A stretch of DNA of 64,000 nt, taken from assembly GCA_010015745.1 (NCBI GenBank), contig ML978183.1, positions 62,001 through 126,000 on the forward strand. The letters are read 5' to 3'. This document shows positions 20,223 through 29,407 of this stretch, piece after piece; within the stretch, counting starts at the first letter, position 1; the number at the start of each line of letters is the position of its first letter. The notes under the pieces are model-generated. The model saw nothing but the letters and a program-made list of their open reading frames with translations. It was not told where the DNA came from and searched no databases. The position numbers were made by a program, and so were the translations under genes. Source of the DNA: Setomelanomma holmii. Taxonomy: Eukaryota > Ascomycota > Dothideomycetes > Pleosporales > Phaeosphaeriaceae.

Positions 20223-23051
20223 TCAACGCCCACGCCTTGCAACGTCCTCTAAAAACCCAAGCAAGAATGTTTTGTCAACTGGACTTTTTCCATCATTGCT
20301 GGAGCGGCTCTGTGCGCGCAGGCCACCAGCATTACCATAACTATGCACATCCTCGCCACTTGACCCCAAACCAGCTGGGTGTGAAGTCGGTGGAATAACA
20401 ACACTAGGTGCGCCTGAATCGCCGATGCTAGATATCCTGCTCCGAGACGAAAAGTCTGCAGGACTGACTGCTTGGCTGCTCTGTTGGGGCAGCGGGCTGA
20501 CCGGGCTGATGATGCCAGACATGATAGTCTTCGGTGTAGGTGGTAGAGCGCTCCGCGCGCGGGGCACTGGGCTCTGCGTTTGTTGCATAGCTGTCGGTAC
20601 CCTGGATCCTTCTGGCTTCGGCGATGACTTGTTGAAAAGGGCAAGCAGTGCATTCTTCTGGTCAGAAGGTGTAGAGTCGTGGCGGTCAAACGATTGTTGC
20701 GCTGTCGGCGGAGCAGGAGAACGTGCAGGTGGTATAGCCGGGCGAACTGTCCCTGGTTGTGGCGACGGACTTTTGAACATATCTAGCAACCCTTTTGCAT
20801 ATGCTGTTGGCGTTGGCATCGTCCCGGTTATGGCAGTCTGCGGCGGACGCTTCAAAATCTTGAAGGCCGTTGGCGGCGCATCGCTAATTTCTGTGGAGGT
20901 TGACGGCACGCCGTTGTGTCCGCTGGGTGTGGTATGTGAGGGACTTTGGGGCACAGACTGCTCACGCTTCAAGATCTGTTGAGGCACAAAAGTAGCCGGT
21001 GAAGGCCCTCGAGAGCTACCACTGGCTGGAATTGTGTTCTTCTTCATCGTGTCAAAATCAGGTGCGTTGACAGGCCCGCGAACAGTAGCCGAGGTGATTC
21101 CCGAAGGCTTTGGCTGATCGCGGAACATGTTGAGCAGCGTTGTATTGACGGGCCTAGCTGACTTCCCAGCAAGCTGCGCAGAGGCGTACCCTGGTGTGTG
21201 AGGGTGTGCAGAAAGCTCTGCAGGTCCCGGCTCAGGAGAAGCAAGTGGAGGTGTACTTCTGAAGAGTGTCAACAGAGAGTCTTGGTGCGCAGAGCGAGGT
21301 TTTGGTTGCGCTGGCTGTATGTTGATAGGAGGCGACTGAAACTGTGGAGAGGCGAGCTCGTTTGGCTGATGCTGCGGAATGGGTTGACGTTGTGCCGCCT
21401 GCGGGCTTGCGCGCATTGTGGCCTGGGACGATGCCGGGCCTGAAGGCTGTTGTTCGCCAACTCTGAAAGCGTTGAGTAGGCCAAGCGTATGCGCGCTGAG
21501 TTTTGGCGCAGGTAGTTTGGATGCTGGCGGTATTGCCGGACCAGGACCATGCGCACCGAAAGACTGGGATTGTGGGCTCTGGAAAGGTTGAGCTTGTCTC
21601 TGCGGACCATATTGAAATGATGGATGGCCCTGGCGAACGGATATGTGCTGCTCTGGCCCGAACATGCCATTGTTCGGGTGCGGAGCAGCCATGAACTGAG
21701 GCGGAATATGTGTCTGCATGCCATTGTTGAATGGCGGCTGCGGCGCATGGAATGGTGGACCCTGATTCGATGCGAATGGGAAGGGAGGTGGAGGTCCCAT
21801 GTTGTGGATTTGGGGTTGTCGCGGATGGTGCTGGCCATGTGGGCTGTGAGGCTGCATAGGCGACGGCATGACCTGATCGAAGGGTGTCCTCGGCAAGGAC
21901 ATCTGGGGACTTGCTGGTGTGTTGTTTCCCTGCTGAAACAGAGCCAAAAGCGGATTCGCCTGTGATTGCTGCGGCGCCGGGACGCCAGGAGCTTCCACTG
22001 GAGGTGACTGCATCCCGCTGCCTACGCTGAGCAGACGCTTGAGCTCTGCCGCGGGATCTATAGATTGTTCCGCTGGAGCTTGTCCTGATACTTCGGAAAT
22101 TGTCTGGCCTGGGCCATGGTTGCACCCAAGTCTAGCAACCAGATCGGCGAATGTATCGTCTTGCCGCACCTCGAGGTCTGCAGGTCTTTCGTCGGCGGTC
22201 GTCTCTGCCAGTATCTCTTCGTCGTCGGTGATGGGCATGCCCGCAGGTGGTGCTAGATATGCACTGCTTCGAACCTTTTGCCTGTCGAGCTTGTGCTGCT
22301 GCTTGATCCACGATCTCAACGGGCCCAGAAATGGCGCGACCATGTAGAAGCTGCTCTCCTTGATCATCTCTTGCCCAGGCACCTGTGCCTGTACCTGGTT
22401 CTTCCGCCTCAAGGTCGGCAGGTCCGTCAATTTGTACCAATCGATCTTCGAGATCTCCTTTCGCGTCCGTGGCTCGAAATAAGTATCTGTGGGCACACCG
22501 CGAAAGACGTAGAGCATCATAGACTGCTCGCGCATCGTTACGGTGATCTTCTTCATCTCCTCCTCTGGCAACACCAGATCAGCCTCGCGCAAATCATAGC
22601 CTGTCTCCTCCCAGACCTCTCTCACGGCGCAGTCCAAGTCTGTCTCTTCCTTGTTGATCTTTCCACGCGGAAAGCTCCATTTTGCGCCCTTCTTCCAGCC
22701 CTTGACCAGCACCGCGTGTGTCATGTCCTGATTCAGCATGATGGCGCCGCGAACGGGCACACGTGTTTTGTATGCGAGGAACTGCTCGTAGGCTTGCTGG
22801 TGGAGCTCTTCTGAGTAGGCAGAGAACAGCGGGCAGTGCTGGAACATGAGCTGGGAGAACTTTCGCAGGTGCATCGAAGGCAGGTTGTTGGGGTCCAGCG
22901 GCCGGATGAAGTCTTCGTAGAACCATTGCGCTTCTTCGATTTGGAAGCATATTCGCTCCACCGACTGCAGTTCTTCATTTGGGAGATTCACGATAAAGCG
23001 CACACACAGGTCGTCCAGCCAGTCAACTAGCGTCATCTTTGTACTCGTCAT
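20223..23051 (-). CDS. DCP2: mRNA-decapping enzyme Dcp2 with extended C-terminal tail
   Basis: The intron-free frame gives 942 residues from the ATG at 23051, chosen because MTSTKMTLVDWLDDL matches the family start; an in-frame ATG lies 14 codons upstream. Residues 6-95 form the Dcp1-binding regulatory domain, with the cap-gating Trp43 in AQWFYEDFIRP. The Nudix domain follows, with its box at 130-152 (G130, E136, R144-E145, E148-E149) and upstream WKKGAKWSFPRGK. Box B is EPRTRKEISKIDWYKL. The enzyme hydrolyses the m7G cap of mRNA, releasing m7GDP, in P-bodies. The long Pro/Gln/Ser-rich tail carries seven helical leucine-rich motifs of LLxLF type, known in fission yeast to bind Edc3. It ends with FLLGFLEDVARRGR. 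Its start faces the DUF4112 gene across about 720 bp. Confidence 0.96.
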   Translation of the reverse strand: MTSTKMTLVDWLDDLCVRFIVNLPNEELQSVERICFQIEEAQWFYEDFIRPLDPNNLPSMHLRKFSQLMFQHCPLFSAYSEELHQQAYEQFLAYKTRVPVRGAIMLNQDMTHAVLVKGWKKGAKWSFPRGKINKEETDLDCAVREVWEETGYDLREADLVLPEEEMKKITVTMREQSMMLYVFRGVPTDTYFEPRTRKEISKIDWYKLTDLPTLRRKNQVQAQVPGQEMIKESSFYMVAPFLGPLRSWIKQQHKLDRQKVRSSAYLAPPAGMPITDDEEILAETTADERPADLEVRQDDTFADLVARLGCNHGPGQTISEVSGQAPAEQSIDPAAELKRLLSVGSGMQSPPVEAPGVPAPQQSQANPLLALFQQGNNTPASPQMSLPRTPFDQVMPSPMQPHSPHGQHHPRQPQIHNMGPPPPFPFASNQGPPFHAPQPPFNNGMQTHIPPQFMAAPHPNNGMFGPEQHISVRQGHPSFQYGPQRQAQPFQSPQSQSFGAHGPGPAIPPASKLPAPKLSAHTLGLLNAFRVGEQQPSGPASSQATMRASPQAAQRQPIPQHQPNELASPQFQSPPINIQPAQPKPRSAHQDSLLTLFRSTPPLASPEPGPAELSAHPHTPGYASAQLAGKSARPVNTTLLNMFRDQPKPSGITSATVRGPVNAPDFDTMKKNTIPASGSSRGPSPATFVPQQILKREQSVPQSPSHTTPSGHNGVPSTSTEISDAPPTAFKILKRPPQTAITGTMPTPTAYAKGLLDMFKSPSPQPGTVRPAIPPARSPAPPTAQQSFDRHDSTPSDQKNALLALFNKSSPKPEGSRVPTAMQQTQSPVPRARSALPPTPKTIMSGIISPVSPLPQQSSQAVSPADFSSRSRISSIGDSGAPSVVIPPTSHPAGLGSSGEDVHSYGNAGGLRAQSRSSNDGKSPVDKTFLLGFLEDVARRGR

Positions 23052-23768
23052 GGTGGATGTGAGTCTGTCCCGTATCGAGCATGCCGCGGGCACAAGAGGA
23101 GTGGGTGGGGAGCTTGTCCGACAGCTGTTGCGCTGCGCCGGCGATCGGTAGTAGTGAGTGGGCTAGAGGGGAATGATCGTTGTTGATCGTGCACAGCCGC
23201 ACAAAGAATGTCAAAGAATGTGAAGCACGTGGTGGGATTGTGGTTGTGTTGACGCGATCTGACGCTCGGCGAAGCTTCCAGCGTGCAGTTGGTGGGCGCG
23301 ATGCTGGTTGCACTGCCACAGGCACCCGCCACTAACGCCACAGCTAGAGTTGGCGAGACTCAAATGACGCAACAACGCGTCTCCTGTTCGCGCGTGGAAA
23401 GAACCAAGGCATGACGAGCCAGTCACTCACCGCCAGCGCAATGCATTAAGAAGCCCCGTCGCCGGTCGTTCAGTTCTTTGTCGCTCATTCACCTCGTCGC
23501 CCATCACCGAACATTGTTTGCTGCCATCGCACTTGTCCGCTATACATAGGGCAGCGACGCGCCCGTTTCACATTTTCTGAGGAGAGAGCCGCCGACCAAT
23601 CGAACGCCCAAAGTCATTCTGAGACAGACGCAACCACCGCGGGTCCCTTTGACCTTTGTTTTTTTGAAGCTCGACTTATAAGGGTCTCATCCAGGTCGTG
23701 TATACGATTAGATTCAGGATTATTTTCACGCCGTCACCACATCTCAGCACTCAGCAAACACCGCAGTC
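23052..23768. promoter_or_regulatory. Divergent promoter region of DCP2 and the DUF4112 gene
   Basis: The gap between the two start codons is 717 bp. A TATA-like ttataag lies at about 23677, some 90 nt upstream of the DUF4112 start. Overlapping short frames on the DCP2 side are without domains. No RNA gene or repeat was seen. Confidence 0.4.
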
Positions 23769-24594
23769 ATGACGCAATTAGTCGCCAAATACGCCATGAA
23801 GAAGGTCCTGGGCAAGGAGATGGAGAAGTACAGGTCGAAGGATGTATCAGGCCCATATGTGAGTACTTGCCCCTCCAGCGTTCAATTGACTATGACTGAC
23901 GTGCGCACAGGACCCGTACTACGAAGAGATCCCGCACCCTAAGAAGCCGGGCAAAATGAAGAAGGTCAAGAAGGAGATCCCAGCCTACATCCCGCCTCAG
24001 GAAGCCGACGTCCTTGCAAGAGCCCGCAAGACTGCATATAGGCTCGACTACGCTCTCTTTACGCTCTTCGGCATGCGCTTCGGTTGGTCCTCGGTCATTG
24101 GTCTCGTCCCTGCCATTGGTGATGCTGCCGATGCACTCCTCGCTCTTAACCTCATCCTGAAGATGCGCAAGGTCGAATGCGGTCTTCCATCAACCGTCCT
24201 ACTCATGATGTTGGTCAACCTCGCCATCGACTTCATCGTCGGCCTCGTCCCCTTCATTGGCGATCTTGCCGATGCAGCCGTCAAGTGCAATGGCAAGAAC
24301 GTCCGCCTCCTCGAGGAGCATCTCGACAAGGTCTACAAGCCTCAGGAACTTAAGACCCGCGACTCGCAACTACCAAGAGAACGCCGACCGCGACCTGCAT
24401 CCGTCTATGTCGACTTTGATGATGAGCTGGTTGATCGTCAGAACGCCTTTGACGACGAGTATGACAACGTTCGCCAGCCCCAGCGTGTGTACTCCAAGCG
24501 CCGACCGAACGACGTGGAGTCTGGTGTGCCGCGACAGGATACTCGACGGGACGAGCGACCAAGCCGAAATGGTACTAAGAACAGCAGGAGGTAG
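23769..24594 (+). CDS. DUF4112 membrane protein
   Basis: Two exons (23769-23858 and 23911-24594; intron 52 nt) give 257 residues. The core at about residues 55-155 shows the DUF4112 signature: helices with GLVPAIGDAADALLALNLIL and the second half VGLVPFIGDLADAAVKCN, an internal repeat of the motif GLVPxIGDxAD. This family occurs in bacteria and fungi. It is predicted membrane-associated and its activity is unknown. The N-terminus is basic and starts MTQLVAKYAMKKVLGKEM, preceding a YDPYYEEIPHPKKPGK segment typical of the fungal members. The C-terminal 90 residues are charged and disordered, rich in Arg, Asp and Pro. The first exon is needed for this conserved N-terminus. Confidence 0.9.
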
Positions 24595-24957
24595 TAATTG
24601 GTACCTCGTCCGAATGCGCCTGTACATATCTCCTTGGTGTGTTTCCTGTTGTATCGCGTCACTTTTGTTGCCGGGCTGGTATCTCCTTGCAAAATTTGGC
24701 ACTTGGATGTGCAATGAATACCCATTTCTTATTGCCAATGCGTCGTAGACCTTGTAATGCATACTGTTAAACCTACCACGTGCTTACATTTGCCCCTTGT
24801 ACTACTTACCATCGTGGGTGCCTTCGCTCTTGCTCTTTTCGCTATCGTGGACCCCACTACATCAACAATCGTTCCTTCTTGGGCGTGAGTACGACTGTCC
24901 CAAATTCTCTCATTTTTTTTGCAAATCTTTTTCTCACTCCAACACGTCTTCCACACC

Positions 24958-25546
24958 ATGGAGACGAGTAGCAACACGATGCAATTCACTAGAGGACGAA
25001 GACTCCTCGACATGACAGCGTGTTGCGGCAAGCGGAGTTCGGCAATCGTCTTGGGACTTTCCTTCGGGTGCGCGATGGTCCTTCTCCTTACAGGACCATA
25101 CCTTGCGATCTGCTCCATATCTCAACCAGCTGTACCGTGCATTGCGTCAACTCCTCCAGCACCGGCAGTGCTGGACATGGACGCAGCCACGAAACAATTC
25201 TCCACCTTTCTCAAGAAACAAGCTCACATCTCAGACTATGGCAAGAGCCTCGCTCGTAAGCTTGCCTGTTCCGTCACTGATGACTCCACTGACACTCCAC
25301 GCTCTAGACAATCTCGCGTACCTCTATACCAGCCAACGCCTGCCCAACCTGGACCTGTGTGCGCTTGACAAACTAGACGTCCTCATGGCAATGCGTACAA
25401 AGCGCACCTACTCACAGATGCTTGTTCAGGGCGACAATGTCATCTTTGAGGGCAACGAAGGTTGGAGCGAATACGATGCGGAGGGTAGCTTCAAGGATGC
25501 AGTTGGAAAGAAGGTACACGACGTGCTTGAGGAACGGCTCATATAG
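24958..25546 (+). CDS. Small single-pass membrane protein, uncharacterised
   Basis: Two exons (24958-25255 and 25308-25546; intron 52 nt) give 178 residues. I do not recognise the family. One hydrophobic segment at about residues 28-50 (AIVLGLSFGCAMVLLLTGPY) follows a short basic N-terminus with a Cys pair, so a signal anchor with most of the protein on the far side is likely. The rest, from DAATKQFSTFLKKQAHIS on, looks alpha-helical and ends FKDAVGKKVHDVLEERLI. The splice converts LA to H with an in-frame join to NLAYLYTSQRLPNLDLC. The alternative unspliced frame ends within 40 codons in Pro-rich sequence. The ATG at 24958 sits after a T-rich leader. Confidence 0.6.
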
Positions 25547-25687
25547 AGTGCAACGAGCCATAAAAGGCTAGCAGGCGTGAAGCCGAATAAGTAGACACAA
25601 CCATGGTGAGATTCTGGCAAGCTCAAAGAGATGAGCAATGCTTTGTTCCTTGCTCGGTCCAGAATATCAAGACAAGAGAGATTCGAT

Positions 25688-27209
25688 CTAGTAATCCGAA
25701 AGTCGCTCATCGTACCATTTGCTCTCATGCAGAATTCGTCCTCTCGGCGCATCACAAGTCACCGCCCCGACCGTGCCTTCACTTCTTTCCAGCCGGTACA
25801 TTGCTCTCTGCTCGCCTTCCCAAGCGAGATACTCCAAGCTCTCGGGTACATTCGGGACATCATCTAGGAACCTCTGTGATAGCGGTTCCGCTCTTGAGTC
25901 CCACAACCTCAACGCCTGAATCAAAGATTTGCTTGGCAATAGACCCAATATCCTTACAACATCCACCTCACACGCAGCCCTTGAATAAACCTCGCGATTC
26001 TTCTGCAACCTATATGTCTCCCCAGTCTCAAGCCTAATGCCCAACTCCCTCAATCCCGTAAACCTCGGCAGACACTCCGCCAGCGCTTGCAACGGAGTGT
26101 CCACCTCCACTTCCACCTTCTCCCCCTCCACCTCTTCTTCTTCATCTTCATCACTACTATCCTCCTCCTCCTCCTCCTCCTCCTCCTCCTCCTCCTCTCT
26201 CCACCTATCAGCATTCCCCTCAAATTCCAAAACCACGACGCCCTCCCGTGCCCTCGCCAGTCCTGCCAGAGCCCTGATATTCTCTCCACTGTAGCCAGGC
26301 TGTATACGCAAATGCCTAACCCGCCTCTGCGCCTCCGGGCTGAAACATCCAGCCAAGCGATACGCACCCCAGGTCGGACAACTCGTTGACAAGATTTCCA
26401 GCTTTGGGAGGGCGTTGTGAGGGTAATGCAACGCGTTCAGACTCTTCATACGGACCATCGATGTCTTCGTCAAACACCCTAACATCCTTACAGCGATTCA
26501 TAAAGGCAGTAAGTAGGGCGGAACAGTCTGTCCATTCGCGTAATTTCAGCTCCGTCAAGCCAGGAAAATCATATTCCCAAGAGAGGTTTTGGATCTGGCA
26601 GTTGGGCAGGTCGCAGGCTGGCCATTCGAAATCCAGCTTCTCCAGTAGTGAGGATGAACTTGAGCAGGCCTTTAAAAGCGCGTCAATAGCACTACCATCA
26701 TCGCCGTGCGCGCCGCTCGTGTCGAGTTTCAATTCTGCCAACACGTCAAAAGTAGTGTTTGGTGGTGGATGAGGGAGGGCGTGGGCCTCATGTTCATAAA
26801 ACGCTAACCTGAGTTCTTCCAGACTCGGTGCATGTGCGTACAGCGCATTCCAGAACGGTGCCGGGCGAGGGAAGGTAGGGTCAAGCCATTCGAAGCTCTT
26901 CAGCGCACTTGCGGATCCGAGAAGTTGGGTTATCGGCGCTGTTAGATGGAGTCCTTGTTCTTCTTTGAGTTTGCGGAGAAAGGCTCTGCCTTCTTTGGGG
27001 TTGGTGGGGAGGTTGGAAAGTGTGCTGGATTCGTCGTCTTCTTCTATAAGGACGGGCGGTGTGATGTCGATGCGAGTGACGTGGGACGTTGAGTGGCCTG
27101 CGCCGGTGAGGCGCTGTACTAGCTTGTCTGCTGTGGCCAGGTCGCGGACTGTTATGGTGAGGTCTGAAGTCCCGGAGATGGTGTTTGGTTCGTTGGAAGG
27201 AGGATTCAT
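25688..27209 (-). CDS. LRR-like protein with acidic tract, possible 34-nt intron
   Basis: Two frames overlap here. Joined as 26478-27209 plus 25688-26443 they give 495 residues. The joining segment, 26444-26477, is 34 nt long, starts GT, ends AG, and lies exactly at codon boundaries on both sides. Without it the first frame runs into unrelated sequence and stops at 26316. The protein resembles the fungal leucine-rich-repeat type: LEELRLAFYE, LAELKLDTSG, FPGLTELKLREWTDC, then after the join SLNALHYPHNALPKLEILS, VRHLRIQPG, LRELGIRLETGE. An acidic run (about twelve Glu, then DSSDEDEEEE) sits at about residues 340-375. No signal peptide is seen. It could instead be a frameshifted pseudogene. The function is unknown. 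Confidence 0.6.
26161..26198. repeat. (CCT)n microsatellite inside the LRR-like gene
   Basis: About twelve uninterrupted cct triplets, extended on the left by further ctt/ccacct triplets, encode the Glu run of the LRR-like protein on the minus strand. Length changes here would keep the frame and only alter the acidic tract. Confidence 0.9.
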
Positions 27210-27827
27210 GATGGTGGTGAGGAGTTTGCCGGACAGTCTCACGGTGGAGAGCACAGGACAGATTTGTGAGGCCGCTTGAGGTTCTGGCTATGGTGGTATC
27301 AAGGTCCGAATTCTACATGGCAGAATTGAGCATGAGTTGACGAGAGAAGAGAGGTCAAATCGTGCCATAAATTCAGTTCAGTATACTTCAATCATAACGG
27401 GCGCCTCCACATGGAGGTTCAAACTTGGATTTCGAACGAAGAGACGTTTTTGTCATACAGAGATGGACTGCATCAGGGTGGGGTAGGTTGAGCTGAAGTT
27501 GTTACGGCCCCCAATGCTAGTCTGCGTTAGCGAAGTCTGCATTAGGTCTGACTTCCTTCTAGAAGCATATTGTTCCTCAAATCCACTACTTGAGTTGAAC
27601 AGCTCCATGCCATAAACAGCAAACGAGTGGTTCTTCAATGCTTCATTGAGTCCGTATAGCTGAACCCTCTGGCAACCAAACCCGATCACTGCACGTCTTT
27701 CCAGTGATATATCAAGAATGACTATCCATGCAACAATGCATCCCGTGGTTGCAAACGCCAAACGCCTCGTCCCATTTTACACAATATGACCTGAACATGT
27801 CGCCATGCCTCTCCATCACCGCACACC
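27210..27827. other. Intergenic stretch, no supported gene
   Basis: This gap holds the promoter of the LRR-like gene and the 3' flank of NHP2. A 102-codon minus-strand frame at 27453-27761 has one hydrophobic stretch near its start but no recognisable family and no splice partner, so I do not call it. Confidence 0.45.
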
Positions 27828-28560
27828 CTACTTCCTCACAGTCTTGGTGGCCTTGCCCACCAACTTGACCAGCTCCGCATACGCTTCCTTGAACTCCTCG
27901 TCATCATCCTCCTTGCCGTCCTTCTTCTTGCCCGTCCGGTCCCTGCTCACCATGACCACGCTCGTCGGTCTCTTTGTTGCGCTCGCCTCGCCCAGCTGTG
28001 CGCGCGACTTGATGTAGATGTAAGGCACGGTGTGGTCTTCGCACAGCACAGGAATGTGGCTGATGACGTCCATGGGCGAAATGTCTGCGGCGATGACGAC
28101 GATGGCGATGGGATTGGCAGGGTCGGAGGATGCGGTTTGTGATTTGCGCAGAGCTTTGACGACTTCTTTGACGCCGCGACGGAGGGTTTTGGTTTTTGCG
28201 GCTGGGGCAGTGTCAGCACGATTCAGTCTCGGCGCTCAAAGGAGAGCGCAAGCAACAGCGCGACGTACACTTCTTGACTGTTTTCAGGATCTTCTTCAGC
28301 TCTTTCGCATCTTCTGCCAGCGGGAATGCGAACGGTACAAGTGCGCCGCGAGGCTCCTCACTGTCCTCACCGTCTACAACTTTGACGAGCGAGACTTCTG
28401 GCGCCTTCTCAAGCTCGGCCTCGAGCGCATCTACCATTTCAACATCGCCCTTGGACTTCTTCTCCTTTTTGTCCTTCTTGCTCTTGGTTACGCCCTCTGC
28501 CTCTGCGCGCTTCTCTTTCTTCTCTTTCCTGTCCTTCTTCACCTTGATTTCCTTGGCCAT
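27828..28560 (-). CDS. NHP2: H/ACA snoRNP subunit Nhp2 (L7Ae family)
   Basis: Two exons (28269-28560 and 27828-28201; intron 67 nt) give 221 residues. The C-terminal half is an L7Ae/Nhp2 RNA-binding domain: KTKTLRRGVKEVVKALRKS, IAIVVIAADISPMDVISHIP, LCEDHTVPYIYIKSRAQLG and ATKRPTSVVMV. Nhp2 binds the kink-turn-like region of H/ACA guide RNAs in the nucleolus with Cbf5, Nop10 and Gar1, which direct rRNA pseudouridylation. The N-terminal 50 residues are a Lys/Glu-rich extension (KKDRKEKKEKR) absent from the shorter budding-yeast protein but usual in filamentous fungi. The splice joins KTVKKS to AKTKTLRR. Confidence 0.95.
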
Positions 28561-29407
28561 TTTGTGATATGTCAACTGATATAGGCTGGTAGCGATTGGT
28601 AGGAATTGCAGACGTGGGATGGAAGAATGCGGGTGGTTTGGCGTGGAGCTGTTCTCGAGAGCTCCCGGTCGAACTTTTCCCAAATCCCAAAATTTCGCGG
28701 GTGTGCACGGACGCCGGCAGTTAGCGCCAACATCCCGGCCAGCTTGGTTTAAGTCCACATGGTACACATATTGGTTATATCGACAGGCAAATAGTGGTCA
28801 CTTTGCAAAGACATGATGTGCACAGTCACTATTTGGTCAGGGCATGCCATTACACCTGCTTCATCAATCGAGCTACCTCCGCATATGTTCTTTTTGCCCT
28901 TCGTGCCAACGAAGCAAACACTCAAAACTAATGGTATATGCAGTGAAACCCTTCCAACCCATACATAGGAAACAAGTAACAGAGGGGAGAAAGTATTAGC
29001 AGTCTGTACAAGCGGCAAAGCTTGCTGCAGGACCGAGATGAAGAAAAAAGCGCGCTTGGGGCCAGCCCCCAGTGTTGGTCCAGACAGCGAGAGGGTATGA
29101 ATGTAGCAAAAAGGATATTACACGATGCCACAAAATGTGATGAGCTCAGATGTGCACGTGGGACTGGACCAAACCACCCCAATGCGCCGTTTCACCCCGA
29201 TCTTGAACAACGAGCAAAGAAATATCAGAGGGAGATATTGCGCCACGCATGCCGCAATGCAGGAAGGCCAAACTCCAAATCATGCTCCAGGATGCAAGGA
29301 GATGATTGAAAGAAACATAGGAGCCCACAGTCAAGTAAGGAGACGAAATGAAACATCGAAAAAATGGTAAGAAATCGACAGTGGTGTACGACACAGGTAT
29401 GCGCGGC
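28561..29407. other. NHP2 promoter and 3' flank of the zinc-finger regulator
   Basis: Both neighbours read leftwards, so the right part is 3' flank of the regulator gene and the left part is the NHP2 promoter. Several frames of 60-95 codons overlap on both strands, none with a domain or a usable splice. No RNA gene seen. Confidence 0.45.

Noticed and set aside
21232..22125. 297-codon minus-strand frame and other long frames within DCP2
   Set aside because: Shadows of the Pro/Gln-rich DCP2 tail in other frames; composition follows the repeat-like codons.
27453..27761. 102-codon minus-strand frame
   Set aside because: No family, no splice partner, and it lies in the NHP2 3' flank.
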